Shown: positions 9,455 to 20,343, numbered from the stretch's first letter. The stretch: 64,000 nt of DNA from Acidimicrobiales bacterium (GCA_025455885.1 JALOLR010000004.1:124001-188000), one strand, 5' to 3'. The notes: generated by a model not told the origin, from the sequence alone. A program made the numbers and translations.

Positions 9455-9461
9455 GCACGGG

Positions 9462-10040
9462 TCACTCGTCGATCGGCGACCAGGCGGTGGTGGTCTCGTC
9501 GAAGACCTCGCGCCGGCCCGTCGACGGGTCGGTGCGCACGTAGGCCTGACGCAGGTCGTCCCACGCGGGATCGGGCCCGGCGAGCAGCTCTCCGGCGGCA
9601 GCGCCGGCCAGCGGCCGCCGGCCCACCTGGTGGCGGTCGATCACCCAGGTGCCGGCCACCCGGTCGCCGACGCGGCGCTGGTCGGCGTTGGTGAAGACCA
9701 TGAAGAAGGCCACGAGGGGGACGCAGTAGGGGAACCCGTCGACGATCCAGAGCACCCAGCGGGTGGCGGCCTTGCCGGTCCCGCACGGCTGGCCGGTGGC
9801 GTCGACCACCCGCAGTCCCACGAGCGACTTGCCGGGCGACGCCCCGGTGCGGCCTTGCCACCAGACGAGCGCGCCGAGGGAGTAGAGGAGGGCGATGATC
9901 GACGGCAGGAAGTCGATCGCCCCGAACACCAGGGCGGCGACGACGGCGACGACGACGACGATGCCCGCGTCGATGATGCCGGCGCCGACACGGCGCCACA
10001 GCAGGTCGGGGTACTGGTTGCCGGGGACGGGCTCGATCAC
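9462..10040 (-). CDS. RDD-family membrane protein (first of three)
   Basis: A 192-residue membrane protein with the RDD pattern: LLWRRVGAGIIDAG at the start, two to three hydrophobic segments, then SPGKSLVGLRVVD and a final DRVAGTWVID. RDD proteins are poorly defined transport-related membrane proteins. The GTG at 10040 is chosen because GGAGGT lies six bases upstream; longer frames lack that. The C-terminal ~45 residues are hydrophilic and end in a YVRTDPSTGRREVFDETTTAW repeat-like tail resembling those of the next two genes. It lies 49 bp after the second RDD gene, in the same direction. Confidence 0.85.
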   Translation of the reverse strand: MIEPVPGNQYPDLLWRRVGAGIIDAGIVVVVAVVAALVFGAIDFLPSIIALLYSLGALVWWQGRTGASPGKSLVGLRVVDATGQPCGTGKAATRWVLWIVDGFPYCVPLVAFFMVFTNADQRRVGDRVAGTWVIDRHQVGRRPLAGAAAGELLAGPDPAWDDLRQAYVRTDPSTGRREVFDETTTAWSPIDE

Positions 10041-10089
10041 GTGGGGACCTCCGTCGCCCATGTTCGCAGGCGACGCCGGCCGGGGGCGG

Positions 10090-10866
10090 TCACAGCTCGC
10101 GCCACAGCCCGACGGCCGGGTCGTGCACCAGCCACCGCGACCGGTTCGGGTCCCAGAGGACCCAGGCACCGCGTGCGGCGTCCCACCGGGGTTGCGGCGG
10201 CGGGGCCTGTGGGTGGGGCTCCACGGCCGAGGGCGCAGCCACCCCGGCGGGCGGGACCGCGGCGGCCCCCACCGCGGCGGGCGAAGGGGTGACGACGATC
10301 GGTCGGCCCGTCGCGGCCCGGTCGACCACGAAGGTCTGCCCCACCATGTCGCCCACCCGACGGTGGCCGCGACTCGCCGACGAGGTGATCGGCCCGACGA
10401 GCGGGAGCCCGCAGCCGATCATGTCGACCGGGAGCAACAGGGTCCGCACCAGCGCTCGACCGATGCCCGGGCCCCCTCCGCGGGAGTCGACCACCCGGAT
10501 GCCGAAGGCGGCCTTGCCGGGCGTCGCCCCCGTCAGGCCCTGGGCCAGCACCGCGCACACGAGGACGTAGGCGAGGGGGACGAGGTACAGCACGACCTCG
10601 CCCGCCCCCTCGACCGAGTAGGTGCGGTCGTTCCACCCCAGGTCGATCGCCCCGCCCAGCTGCCCGGGAGCGAGCACACCGTCACGTCGGGTCAGCCCGC
10701 CGACGGCGAGGATCGCGACGGCGGTGAGCAGGGCCGTCAGCAGGCCGTCGAGCACGAAGGCCGCGTAGCGCCGACCGAGCACGTCGGTCGGGTCGGGCTC
10801 GTTCCCCGGCGCGATCGGTGAGAGCGGTGCGCCGGTCGTCGCGGCCCCCACGGGTGCCGCGGTCAC
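10090..10866 (-). CDS. RDD-family membrane protein (second of three)
   Basis: A 258-residue RDD protein. A Pro/Ala-rich N-terminus precedes DVLGRRYAAFVLDGLL, then hydrophobic segments, ATPGKAAFGIRVVDSRGG and RRVGDMVGQTFVVDR. A proline-rich linker leads to a C-terminal WDAARGAWVLWDPNRSRW module. The GTG at 10866 overlaps the stop of the upstream RDD gene by four bases (GTGA), so the two are translationally coupled. A much longer frame in the same register runs into the neighbouring gene and is not used. Confidence 0.85.
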   Translation of the reverse strand: MTAAPVGAATTGAPLSPIAPGNEPDPTDVLGRRYAAFVLDGLLTALLTAVAILAVGGLTRRDGVLAPGQLGGAIDLGWNDRTYSVEGAGEVVLYLVPLAYVLVCAVLAQGLTGATPGKAAFGIRVVDSRGGGPGIGRALVRTLLLPVDMIGCGLPLVGPITSSASRGHRRVGDMVGQTFVVDRAATGRPIVVTPSPAAVGAAAVPPAGVAAPSAVEPHPQAPPPQPRWDAARGAWVLWDPNRSRWLVHDPAVGLWREL

Positions 10867-11636
10867 GGTGTGGGCCCCCCGCCGACAGGTCGCCACCCGC
10901 CCATGACGGGATCGTATTCGGTCCACCGCTGCGCCCGCTGGTCGAACTGGAGCCACTGGCGTCGCTGCGGATCCCACGCCACGTAGGCCTGACGGCCGGC
11001 GTCCCACTGCGGGACCGGCGCGGTGGGCGGCGCGGTGGGCGGCGCAACCGGCGCGGCGGCGGAGGGGGCCGCGGTCGGGGGCGTCCACGGAGGCGTCCAC
11101 GGCCGCGCCGGCGGGGGCCCGTCGCCCGGGACCGGCGAACCGGCCCAGCGGGCGTCGACCACGAAGCTCGACGCCGCCATGTCGCCCACCCGTCGGTGCC
11201 CCGTGGTGGTGAACATCGTCGCCACCCCGACCGCCGGGACGCAGCAGGGCAGGTAGTCGACGATCCCCGCGGCACTGCGCAGCAGCGCTCTCGGGGCGCC
11301 GAGGGGCTGCCCGTCGGCGCCGACGGTCGCCAGGCCGAGCGCCATCGTCCCCAGCGTCCGTCCCGTCAGGCCGCGCTGGAGGACGAACACCCCGAGGTCG
11401 TAGGCGGCCACCGCCCCGTAGAAGAGCACCAGGCCCGCGCCGCGGAGCTCCTGCTCGACCACGACCGAGCCCGACCGGGCGTCGAACCCGAACGTGTCCT
11501 CCGAGAGCGCCACGAAGAGCACCAGCGCGATCACCGCGCCGATGCCCACGTCGACGGCGGCCGCGCCGACCCGGCGCCACGCCACGTCGGTGGGGTCCGC
11601 CGGGGCCCCCGGCGGGTAGGCGTCCATGGGCGACAT
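10863..11636 (-). CDS. RDD-family membrane protein (third of three, first transcribed)
   Basis: A 257-residue RDD protein with [20 protein letters not shown] at the N-terminus, [16 protein letters not shown] in the middle and [17 protein letters not shown] at the end of the membrane domain. A long Pro/Thr-rich linker connects to a C-terminal module with regularly spaced Trp and Tyr ([15 protein letters not shown]...W). Starts at 11636 and 11627 are both possible, neither with a strong ribosome site. It is the first gene of the three-gene RDD operon and diverges from glyS over 74 bp. Confidence 0.82.
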   Translation of the reverse strand: MSPMDAYPPGAPADPTDVAWRRVGAAAVDVGIGAVIALVLFVALSEDTFGFDARSGSVVVEQELRGAGLVLFYGAVAAYDLGVFVLQRGLTGRTLGTMALGLATVGADGQPLGAPRALLRSAAGIVDYLPCCVPAVGVATMFTTTGHRRVGDMAASSFVVDARWAGSPVPGDGPPPARPWTPPWTPPTAAPSAAAPVAPPTAPPTAPVPQWDAGRQAYVAWDPQRRQWLQFDQRAQRWTEYDPVMGGWRPVGGGPTP

Positions 11637-11696
11637 CCTGGCCGAGCGGCGGTCGTGGGCGCTGCGAACCCGTCGGGGGCGGCACGGGGCCACCAC

Positions 11697-11702
11697 TAGG
11701 CT
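11697..11702 (+). promoter_or_regulatory. -10 box of glyS
   Basis: TAGGCT, eight bases before the glyS ATG; the expected start point leaves a leader of one or two bases. No T-box or riboswitch-like sequence is present upstream. Confidence 0.5.
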
Positions 11703-11710
11703 CAGCCGCC

Positions 11711-13075
11711 ATGTCCGAACCCGACGAGAACGCCGCCGACGCCGCACCGACGCCGCTCGACGTGCCCAACGACCCGACGCTCATGGAGAAGATCGTCAAC
11801 CTCTCCAAGCGCCGCGGCTTCGTCTTCCCGTCGGCGGAGATCTACGGCGGCTTCCGCTCGACCTACGACTACGGCCCGATCGGCGTCCTGTTGCTGCGCA
11901 ACGTCAAGGACGCCTGGTGGCGGTCGATGGTGCAGCTGCGCGACGACGTCGTGGGCCTCGACGCGTCGATCCTCTCGCCACCGGCGGTCTGGGAGGCCTC
12001 CGGGCACCTGTCGAACTTCACCGACCCCCTCGTCGACTGCAAGGAGTGCCACGAACGCTTCCGCGAGGACCAGCTCGACGACCCGGACCGCTGCCCGAAC
12101 TGCGGCGCCGAGGGCAGCTTCACCGAGGCCCGGCAGTTCAACCTGATGTTCAAGACCCACGCCGGCCCGATCGAGTCCGAGGGGGCGGTGGCCTACCTGC
12201 GTCCCGAGACCGCCCAAGGGATGTTCATCAACTTCGCCAACGTCCTGCAGGCCAGCCGCAAGCGCCCGCCGTTCGGCATCGCCCAGATCGGCAAGTCGTT
12301 CCGCAACGAGATCACCCCCGGGAACTTCGTGTTCCGGACCCGGGAGTTCGAGCAGATGGAGCTCGAGTTCTTCGTCCCGCCCGACGAGGCCGACCGCTGG
12401 TACGAGTACTGGTGCGCCCAGCGCTACCAGTGGTACCTCGACCTCGGGATCCCGGCGGACAAGCTGCGGATGCGCCCCCACGACGCCGACGAGCTGAGCC
12501 ACTACTCCTCGGGCACGTCCGACGTCGAGTTCCTCTTCCCCTGGGGATGGGGGGAGCTCGAGGGCATCGCCAACCGGGGCGACTACGACCTCACCCAGCA
12601 CGCCGCCCACTCCGGCGACAAGCTCGACTTCTTCGACCAGGCGACGAACACCCGCTACACGCCCCACGTCATCGAGCCGGCCGCCGGTGCGACCCGCACC
12701 ATGATGGCCTTCCTCCTCTCGGCCTACGACGAGGAGGAGGTGCGCGGCGAGGTCCGCACCGTGCTGCGCCTCCATCCCCGGCTCGCCCCGTACAAGGTGG
12801 CGGTGCTGCCGCTGTCGAAGAAGGACACGCTCACGCCGGTCGCCCGCGAGGTGCTGGCGCTGCTCCAGCCGTCGTTCATGTGCGACTACGACGAGACCCA
12901 GGCCATCGGCCGCCGCTACCGCCGCCAGGACGAGCTGGGCACCCCCTACTGCGTCACCGTCGACTTCGAGAGCCTCGACGACCGGGCCGTGACCGTTCGC
13001 GAGCGCGACACGATGACCCAGGAGCGGGTGCCCATCGACGGTCTCGTCGCCCACCTCGCGCCGAAGCTGGTCTGA
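11711..13075 (+). CDS. glyS: Glycyl-tRNA synthetase (homodimeric class II type)
   Basis: Charges tRNA-Gly. The start ([20 protein letters not shown]) and [17 protein letters not shown] are the class II motif 1 region of the single-chain glycyl enzyme. A zinc-binding insert has Cys pairs in DCKECHE and RCPNCGAEG. Motif 2 lies around [30 protein letters not shown]. The C-terminal anticodon-binding domain contains [19 protein letters not shown]. Length (454 residues) is normal. It is monocistronic, with a hairpin right after its stop. Confidence 0.96.
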   Translation: MSEPDENAADAAPTPLDVPNDPTLMEKIVNLSKRRGFVFPSAEIYGGFRSTYDYGPIGVLLLRNVKDAWWRSMVQLRDDVVGLDASILSPPAVWEASGHLSNFTDPLVDCKECHERFREDQLDDPDRCPNCGAEGSFTEARQFNLMFKTHAGPIESEGAVAYLRPETAQGMFINFANVLQASRKRPPFGIAQIGKSFRNEITPGNFVFRTREFEQMELEFFVPPDEADRWYEYWCAQRYQWYLDLGIPADKLRMRPHDADELSHYSSGTSDVEFLFPWGWGELEGIANRGDYDLTQHAAHSGDKLDFFDQATNTRYTPHVIEPAAGATRTMMAFLLSAYDEEEVRGEVRTVLRLHPRLAPYKVAVLPLSKKDTLTPVAREVLALLQPSFMCDYDETQAIGRRYRRQDELGTPYCVTVDFESLDDRAVTVRERDTMTQERVPIDGLVAHLAPKLV

Positions 13076-13076
13076 T

Positions 13077-13102
13077 CGACCGCGCCCTCCGCCCCGCGGT
13101 CG
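13077..13102 (+). terminator. Hairpin directly after glyS
   Basis: CGACCGCG at 13077-13084 pairs perfectly with CGCGGTCG at 13095-13102, an 8-bp GC-rich stem starting two bases after the glyS stop. No T-run follows. Confidence 0.55.
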
Positions 13103-13129
13103 GGCCAACCAGGTCGGGACCAACGGATC

Positions 13130-13157
13130 TGGACACCTCCGGGTCGATCGCTAGCGT
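13130..13157 (+). promoter_or_regulatory. Promoter of ppdK
   Basis: TGGACA at 13130-13135, a 16-bp spacer, and TAGCGT at 13152-13157. Unlike many genes here it leaves a leader of about 33 bases containing GGGAGG, so ppdK uses a normal ribosome-binding site. Confidence 0.55.
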
Positions 13158-13196
13158 TGCCGGCAGGGCGCCGACGCCCTCGGGAGGGACGTGGTC

Positions 13197-15848
13197 ATGA
13201 CCTGGGTCTACGGATTCGCACATCGGCACAGCCGGGCGCCGAGGGACCTCAAGGCGCTGCTCGGCGGCAAGGGCGCCAACCTCGCCGAGATGACCTCCGT
13301 GCTCGCATTGCCCGTGCCGCCCGGGTTCACGATCACCACCGACGCCTGTCGGGCCTACATGGCCACCGGGTGGCCGGGCGGACTCGACGCCGAGATCGAC
13401 GGCCACGTCGCCAGCCTCGAGCGCTTCATGGGCCGCCGCCTCGGCGATCCCGACGACCCGCTGTTGGTGAGCGTCCGCTCGGGAGCGGCCTTCTCCATGC
13501 CCGGGATGATGGACACCATCTTGAACCTGGGCCTCAACGACGAGTCGGTCAAGGGCCTGGCGGCGCGGACCGACGAGCGCTTCGCCCTCGACTCCTACCG
13601 CCGGCTGCTCGCCATGTACGGCCGGATCGTGCTCGACGTCCCCGGCGAGCACTTCGACGACCCGCTCGAGCAGGCCAAGGTCGACGCGGGGGTGCGCACG
13701 GACGCCGAGCTCACCGCCGAGGCGCTCGCCGAGCTCGTCGCCGGCTACCAGCGCGCCATCGTCGAGCACCACGGTGCCCCCTTCCCCCAGGACCCCCGTG
13801 AGCAGCTGCGCCAGGCCGTCGAGGCGGTGTTCCGGTCGTGGCAGTCACCCCGGGCCAAGGCCTACCGCCGCCGCGAGCACATCGCCGACGACCTCGGCAC
13901 GGCGGTGAACATCCAGTCGATGGTGTTCGGCAACCGCGACGACCAGTCGGGGACGGGGGTGGCGTTCACCCGCGATCCGTCGACCGGCGCGGCGGGCGCC
14001 TACGGCGACTTCCTGGTGAACGCCCAGGGCGAGGACGTCGTCGCCGGCATCCGGGCCACCCTGCCCCTCCAGGACATGGCCGAGATCTTCCCGGCCGCCC
14101 ACACCGAGCTGACCTTCATGCTCGAGCGTCTCGAGCGGCACTACCGCGACATGCTCGACTGCGAGTTCACCGTCGAGAGCGGCCGGCTCTGGATGCTCCA
14201 GACCCGGGTCGGCAAGCGCACCGGGGCGGCGGCGTTGCGCATCGCCGTGGCGCTCACCGAGGACCCCACCATCCACATCTCGCGGGCCGAGGCCGTGCAG
14301 CGGGTGCGGCCCGACCACCTCGACCAGGTGCTGCACCCCCAGCTCGGCGACGTGAAGGCCCCGCTCCTGGCCACCGGCCTGCCGGCGTCGCCCGGGGCGG
14401 CGGTCGGCCACGCCTACTTCGACGCCGACCGTGCCGAGGCGGCGGCCCGCGACGGCGAGCGGGTGGTGCTCGTGCGTCCGGAGACCTCCCCCGAGGACGT
14501 CCACGGGATCGCCGTCGCCCAGGGGGTCCTCACCTCCCGCGGTGGACTCGTCAGCCATGCGGCCGTCGTCGCCCGGGGCTGGGGCAAGCCGGCGGTGGTC
14601 GGGGCCGAGAGCCTCACCATCGGCCCCGACTCGTTGACGACCGCCGACGGCACGGTGGTCCGCGAGGGGGACTGGATCTCCCTCGACGGCGCCCGCGGCA
14701 CCGTCTTCGTCGGTGAGCTCGCCCTCAAGGAGGGCAACGTGCCGAGCGAGTTCGGCATCATCCTCGGGTGGGCCGACGAGATCCGCGCCGGGGTCCTCGG
14801 GGTGCGGGCCAACGCCGACACCGGACCCGACGCGGCCCGGGCCCGCGAGCTCGGCGCCGAGGGCATCGGGCTGTGCCGCACCGAGCACATGTTCCTCCAG
14901 GAGGACCGGCTCCCGGTCGTGCGGCGCATGATCCTCGCCGACGAGCCCGAGGAGGAGAAGGCCGCCCTCCTGGAGCTGCTCGCCGTGCAGCGCGCCGACT
15001 TCGAGGAGGTGCTCGAGGCGATGGACGGCCTGCCGGTCACCGTGCGCCTCCTCGACCCGCCGCTCCACGAGTTCCTCCCGTCGGTGGAGGAGCTGATCGT
15101 GCAGGACGCGCAGGGCAAGCTCCCCGCCGAGGGCAAGGCCCTGCTCGCCGCGGCGCGGCACTGGCAGGAGCAGAACCCCATGCTCGGCCTCCGCGGCGTC
15201 CGGCTCGGCATCGTGAAGGTCGGCCTCTACCGCATGCAGGTGCGGGCGCTCGTCGAGGCCGCCCTGCGGCGCCAGTCGCTCGGCGGGCGACCGGTGCTCG
15301 AGATCATGATCCCGCTGGTCATCAACATGGCCGAGCTCGACCTCACCCGCCGCTGGGTGGAGGAGGAGGTGGCCACCGTGCTGGCCGAGCACGACGCCCG
15401 CCTCGACGTGAGCGTCGGATCGATGATCGAGACGCCGCGGGCCGCCATCCGCGCCGCCGACATCGCCAAGGCCGCCGACTTCTTCTCCTTCGGTACCAAC
15501 GACCTCACGCAGATGACGCTCGGCTTCAGCCGCGACGACGTCGCCCCGATCCTCGAGAGCTACCTCGAGCAGGGCCTGCTGTCGGTCGACCCGTTCAAGT
15601 CGATCGACCAGCCGGGCGTCGGCGAGCTCGTCGCCATGGCCGTCGAGCGGGGTCGTTCGACGAAGCCCCACCTGAAGATGGGGGTGTGCGGCGAGCACGG
15701 CGGCGACCCCGAGTCCGTGGAGTTCTTCCACCGTCTCGGCATCGACTACGTGTCGTGCTCGCCGTTCCGCGTGCCCGTGGCCCGCCTGGCGGCGGCGCAC
15801 GCCGTGCTGTCGGCGTCGGCCGGCGTCGGCGACTTCGACGACCGCTGA
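13197..15848 (+). CDS. ppdK: Pyruvate, phosphate dikinase
   Basis: Interconverts pyruvate, ATP and phosphate with phosphoenolpyruvate, AMP and pyrophosphate. The 883-residue length is normal. The nucleotide-binding N-terminal domain shows LLGGKGANLAEM, SVRSGAAFSMPGMMDTILNL and GTGVAFTRDPSTG. The swivelling phosphohistidine lies in GGLVSHAAVVARGWGKP. The C-terminal PEP-binding barrel ends with MGVCGEHGGDPESVEFF. ATG 13197 has GGGAGG nine bases upstream; GTG 13191 is too close to it. With ppc in the same window, the cell has both routes around the PEP-pyruvate-oxaloacetate node, although they are not an operon. Confidence 0.96.
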   Translation: MTWVYGFAHRHSRAPRDLKALLGGKGANLAEMTSVLALPVPPGFTITTDACRAYMATGWPGGLDAEIDGHVASLERFMGRRLGDPDDPLLVSVRSGAAFSMPGMMDTILNLGLNDESVKGLAARTDERFALDSYRRLLAMYGRIVLDVPGEHFDDPLEQAKVDAGVRTDAELTAEALAELVAGYQRAIVEHHGAPFPQDPREQLRQAVEAVFRSWQSPRAKAYRRREHIADDLGTAVNIQSMVFGNRDDQSGTGVAFTRDPSTGAAGAYGDFLVNAQGEDVVAGIRATLPLQDMAEIFPAAHTELTFMLERLERHYRDMLDCEFTVESGRLWMLQTRVGKRTGAAALRIAVALTEDPTIHISRAEAVQRVRPDHLDQVLHPQLGDVKAPLLATGLPASPGAAVGHAYFDADRAEAAARDGERVVLVRPETSPEDVHGIAVAQGVLTSRGGLVSHAAVVARGWGKPAVVGAESLTIGPDSLTTADGTVVREGDWISLDGARGTVFVGELALKEGNVPSEFGIILGWADEIRAGVLGVRANADTGPDAARARELGAEGIGLCRTEHMFLQEDRLPVVRRMILADEPEEEKAALLELLAVQRADFEEVLEAMDGLPVTVRLLDPPLHEFLPSVEELIVQDAQGKLPAEGKALLAAARHWQEQNPMLGLRGVRLGIVKVGLYRMQVRALVEAALRRQSLGGRPVLEIMIPLVINMAELDLTRRWVEEEVATVLAEHDARLDVSVGSMIETPRAAIRAADIAKAADFFSFGTNDLTQMTLGFSRDDVAPILESYLEQGLLSVDPFKSIDQPGVGELVAMAVERGRSTKPHLKMGVCGEHGGDPESVEFFHRLGIDYVSCSPFRVPVARLAAAHAVLSASAGVGDFDDR

Positions 15849-15921
15849 GGCGTCCCGCGCGGGCACCGCGGCCGCCGAGGTGATGAGTCGAGCGGCCGGC
15901 CGGTTCGGTGAGGCGCGCTGC

Positions 15922-15927
15922 TACCGT
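15922..15927 (+). promoter_or_regulatory. Possible -10 box of the dnaG-rpoD operon
   Basis: TACCGT about 38 bases before the dnaG start, in the 116-bp gap after ppdK. A transcript from here would carry GGAGGG before the GTG. No clear -35 box. Confidence 0.4.
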
Positions 15928-15964
15928 CCGACCGGAGGCGGCGCACCCCGCCGCGGAGGGCACC

Positions 15965-17763
15965 GTGGGGATCGAGGACGACGACATCGCCAGCGTGCGG
16001 GCTGCCACCGACATCGTCGCGGTGATCAGCGAGCACGTCGCGTTGAAGCGGGTCGGTCGTCGGTGGCAGGGGCTGTGCCCGTTCCACAGCGAGAAGAGCG
16101 GGTCGTTCTCCGTGAACGCCGAGGACAAGCTCTACTACTGCTTCGGGTGCGGGGCGAAGGGCGACGTCATCACCTTCGTCCGCGAGATCGAGCACCTCGA
16201 CTTCGTGGCCGCCGTCGAGAAGCTGGCCGCCAAGTCCGGGGTGACGCTGCGCTACACCGACGAAGGGCAGAACGAGGGGCGCAAGCGGCGGGCGCGGCTG
16301 CTCGACGCCGTCGCCGAGGCGGTGGACTGGTACCACGATCGGCTGCTGTCGGCCCCCGACGCCGCCGCCGCCCGCGGGTACCTGCGATCGCGGGGGCTGA
16401 CCGGCGACGAGGTGCGGGCGTACAAGATCGGCTGGGCCCCGGAGGGCTGGGACGAGCTGGCCGTCGCGCTGCGCCTCCCCGCCGACGTGTTCGTCGACGC
16501 CGGACTCGGGTTCCTCAACAGCAGGGGCCGCCCGACCGACGCCTTCCGAGGCCGGATCCTGTTCCCGATCTTCGACGTGAGCGGTCACCCGGTCGGCTTC
16601 GGCGGGCGCATCATGCCCGGCGCCGAGGGCGCCAAGTACAAGAACTCGGTCGACAGCTCCATCTACGGCAAGTCGAAGCTGCTCTACGGGCTCAACTGGG
16701 CGAAGGCCGACATCGTGCGGGCCGACGAGGCGATCGTGTGCGAGGGGTACACCGACGTCATCGGGTTCGCGAAGGCCGGCGTCCCCCGGGCGGTGGCGAC
16801 CTGCGGCACCGCGCTCACCGAGGATCACTTCAAGCTCCTGCGCAGCTTCGCCCGTCGGGTGGTGCTGGCCTTCGACGCCGACGCCGCCGGACAGAACGCC
16901 GCTGCCCGCGTGTACGCGTGGGAGCGGGCCTACGACCTCGACGTGGCCGTGGCGGTCATGCCCGGGGGGGTCGACCCGGCCGACCTCGCCCTCACCGACC
17001 CGGCCGCGCTGGTGGCGTCGGTGGCCGACGCCCGGCCGTTCCTGAAGTTCCGACTCGACCGCGCTCTCGCCGCGGCGCGCTTCGAGACGCCCGAGCAGCG
17101 GGTCCGGGCGGCCGAGGGGGCCATGTCGGTCGTGTCCGAGCACCCGAGCGAGATGGTGCGCGACCAGTACCTCCTCGAGGTCGCCGCCCGGTGCCGCGTC
17201 GACCCCGGTCAGCTCCGAGGTCGCACTTTCCCGCCTCCGCCGGTCCCCGGGGCCGACCGGCGGGCCGCGGCGCCGCGGGGGAGCGCGGTCGCCGAGGACC
17301 GGCCCCGGCGACCCCCCCGACCGGTTCGCGACACCGCCGAGACCGAGGCGTTGCGGCTGTTGATCTCCCGCCGCGACGAGGTGGGGCCGCACCTCGACGA
17401 GGCCCTCTTCGGCGACCCGGTGGTGAGCGCCGCCTACCGGGCCGCGGTCCGCACCCCCGTGCTGGCCGAGGCGGTCGCCTCGCTCGACGACGACCCGGCC
17501 GCGTCCGAGCTCCTCCAACGCCTGGCCGTCGAGGAGACCGACGCCGACCTGGACGACGTGCTCACCCGCCTCGTCGACGAGGCGGCCGGGCGGGCCCTGG
17601 CCGCCCTGGAGGCCGAGGCCCGGGTGGCCGAGGACCCCCTCGCCGTAGCCGGTGACGTGGCATGGGTGAAGCTCCGGACGCTCGAGCTCCGTGACCCTTC
17701 GACCACGGAGGAGGCCCGGGGGCTGTTGGTAGGGTGGCTGACCGGGCGCTCGGAGGAGGAACG

Positions 17764-17767
<4 letters not shown>
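15965..17767 (+). CDS. dnaG: DNA primase
   Basis: Synthesises RNA primers for replication. The N-terminal zinc finger is intact (CPFH, then [11 protein letters not shown]). The TOPRIM domain has [15 protein letters not shown] with the catalytic Glu and [15 protein letters not shown] with the DxD metal site. The C-terminal DnaB-binding domain is less conserved. Length is 600 residues. The GTG at 15965 has GGAGGG at good spacing; the in-frame ATG at 15908 lies before the likely promoter. Its stop overlaps the rpoD start by four bases (ATGA), the classic dnaG-rpoD arrangement. Confidence 0.95.
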
Positions 17768-19113
<1,346 letters not shown>

Positions 19114-19141
19114 CCGGGTCCTGACCGGGCCGCCGAGCGGG

Positions 19142-19147
19142 TAGACA
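19142..19147 (+). promoter_or_regulatory. -10 box before the small hydrophobic-N-terminus gene
   Basis: TAGACA followed by six bases and ATG 19154, the same spacing as other leaderless starts in the window, with an imperfect final base. Confidence 0.4.
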
Positions 19148-19153
19148 CCACCC

Positions 19154-19492
19154 ATGCGATTCAAGACCGGATTCGTCGTCGGTGCGGCCGTGGGCTACTA
19201 CCTGGGGGCCAGGGCAGGGCGGGAGCGCTACCTCCAGATCGAGCGCACCCTCGACCGGGCCCGGGCCACGGCGGCCTACCAGCGCGCCGCCGGCCAGGTG
19301 GAGGCCCGCATCGGCGACGTGCGGGAGCGGGCCAAGGCGACGGTGTCGTCGGTCGCCGGCGACGCGGTCGACGCCGTGTTGGGCTCCGAACCTGAGGCCA
19401 CCTGGGAGCCGGGGCTCGAGTTCAACCCCGATTACCGGCCCACTCTCGAGGAGATGGAAGCCGACCTCGTGGGACGCGAGCCGGGCGCCTGA
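19154..19492 (+). CDS. Small YtxH-like hypothetical protein
   Basis: A 112-residue protein. Residues 1-20 (FKTGFVVGAAVGYYLGARAG) are a glycine-rich hydrophobic segment of the YtxH type that probably inserts in the membrane. A charged helical segment follows, with Arg/Glu spacing suggesting coiled coil, then an acidic tail. No enzymatic motif is seen. It follows rpoD by 40 bp and probably has its own leaderless promoter. Function unknown. Confidence 0.78.
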   Translation: MRFKTGFVVGAAVGYYLGARAGRERYLQIERTLDRARATAAYQRAAGQVEARIGDVRERAKATVSSVAGDAVDAVLGSEPEATWEPGLEFNPDYRPTLEEMEADLVGREPGA

Positions 19493-19506
19493 GTCGACCG
19501 GGAGGG

Positions 19507-19528
19507 GACCGGCGGGTCAGGGCCGGTC
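19507..19528 (+). terminator. Hairpin after the YtxH-like gene
   Basis: GACCGGC at 19507-19513 and GCCGGTC at 19522-19528 form a perfect 7-bp stem with an 8-base loop, 15 bp after the stop codon. Confidence 0.5.
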
Positions 19529-19606
19529 TCGAGGCCGGGTCTCGCCGGCTGCCCGCGATCTGATCCGTCGGCACCGCCAGCGACCGAGGGCGCTGTCGCA
19601 CCGTGT

Positions 19607-19619
19607 CACCAGACTGGTG
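19607..19619. promoter_or_regulatory. Palindrome over the start of the HTH gene
   Basis: CACCAGACTGGTG is a perfect 13-bp palindrome ending two bases before ATG 19622. It overlaps a CAGACT sequence placed six bases before the ATG, the usual -10 position here. An operator for the HTH protein itself is a reasonable guess. Confidence 0.4.
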
Positions 19620-19621
19620 CG

Positions 19622-20302
19622 ATGGGTTATCGAGGGAAGACGGTGGAGCGGGAGCGGGCGAGGGAGCTGCGCGCCGAGTCGTGGACCCTGGCCGAGATCG
19701 GCGCGGAGTTGGGGGTGGCGAAGTCCTCGGTCTCGGTGTGGGTTCGCGACGTCGACTTCACGCCTCGTCCCCGGAGCACGGCCCGCCGGCGCGGCCCCAA
19801 TGTGCTCCAGCGCCGCAAGGCCGCGGAGATCGAACAGCTCCGCGAGGAGGGCCGTCGTCGGATCGGCCTGCTCAGCGAGCGCGAGTTCCTGGTTGCAGGA
19901 GCGGCGCTGTACGCCGGGGAGGGCTCACGGCGCGACGGGATGGTGGCGTTCGTCAACAGCGATCCGCGCATGGTCCTCTTCTTCTGCCAGTGGCTGCGGC
20001 GGTTCTTCGAGATCGACGAGTACCGCCTCCGCGCCCGTCTCCATCTCCACGAGGATCTCGACCTCGTCGCGGCCACTCGGTTCTGGTCGGACCTGTTGGC
20101 AATCCCCGTGAGTGGGTTCGGGGGCTCCGTACCGGTCAATACCGGCCGGTCGCTTCCGGTCGGTCAAGCATCCGATGGGGTGTCTCACCGTCCGCTACAG
20201 CTGCAGTCGGACGCATCGGGCCGTGATGGGCCTCACCGCGGCGCTGCTAGATTCCTGCTGTCCTTCCGGGGTAGCTCAGCTGGCAGAGCGCCGCACTGTT
20301 AA
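19622..20302 (+). CDS. HTH protein of a tRNA-linked family, apparent frameshift near its end
   Basis: The frame encodes an N-terminal HTH (WTLAEIGAELGVAKSSVSVW, residues ~20-40) followed by LVAGAALYAGEGSRRDG, FVNSDPRMV and RLHLHEDLDL blocks, which I associate with an actinobacterial HTH family of unknown role. After FWSDLLAIPVSGF the protein loses sense. Removing one G from the five-G run at 20120-20124 shifts into a frame reading APYRSIPAGRFR, then VKHPMGCLTVRYSCSRTHRA and VMGLTAALL, which looks like the true C-terminus. That frame has no stop before the tRNA-Asn gene and runs through it to 20360. It may be a pseudogene, a sequencing error or a frameshift site. The literal frame ends inside tRNA-Asn. 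Confidence 0.65.
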   Translation: MGYRGKTVERERARELRAESWTLAEIGAELGVAKSSVSVWVRDVDFTPRPRSTARRRGPNVLQRRKAAEIEQLREEGRRRIGLLSEREFLVAGAALYAGEGSRRDGMVAFVNSDPRMVLFFCQWLRRFFEIDEYRLRARLHLHEDLDLVAATRFWSDLLAIPVSGFGGSVPVNTGRSLPVGQASDGVSHRPLQLQSDASGRDGPHRGAARFLLSFRGSSAGRAPHC

Positions 20303-20337
20303 TGCGATTGTCGTGGGTTCGAGCCCCACCCCCGGAG
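20265..20337 (+). tRNA. tRNA-Asn (anticodon GTT)
   Basis: A 73-base cloverleaf: acceptor TCCGGGG pairs with CCCCGGA, D arm GCTCAGCTGGCAGAGC, anticodon loop CTGTTAA, T loop TTCGAGC. The discriminator is G and CCA is not encoded. A TAGATT sequence at 20248-20253 could be its -10 box, inside the 3' part of the preceding HTH gene. Confidence 0.96.
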
Positions 20338-20343
20338 CCCCGC

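Noticed and set aside
13845-15866. A 673-codon minus-strand frame over ppdK, and similar long antisense frames elsewhere (for example 36273-38486)
   Set aside because: These mirror well-conserved plus-strand genes in GC-rich DNA, are low-complexity His/Glu/Gly or Arg/Pro-rich, and have no promoter or ribosome site.
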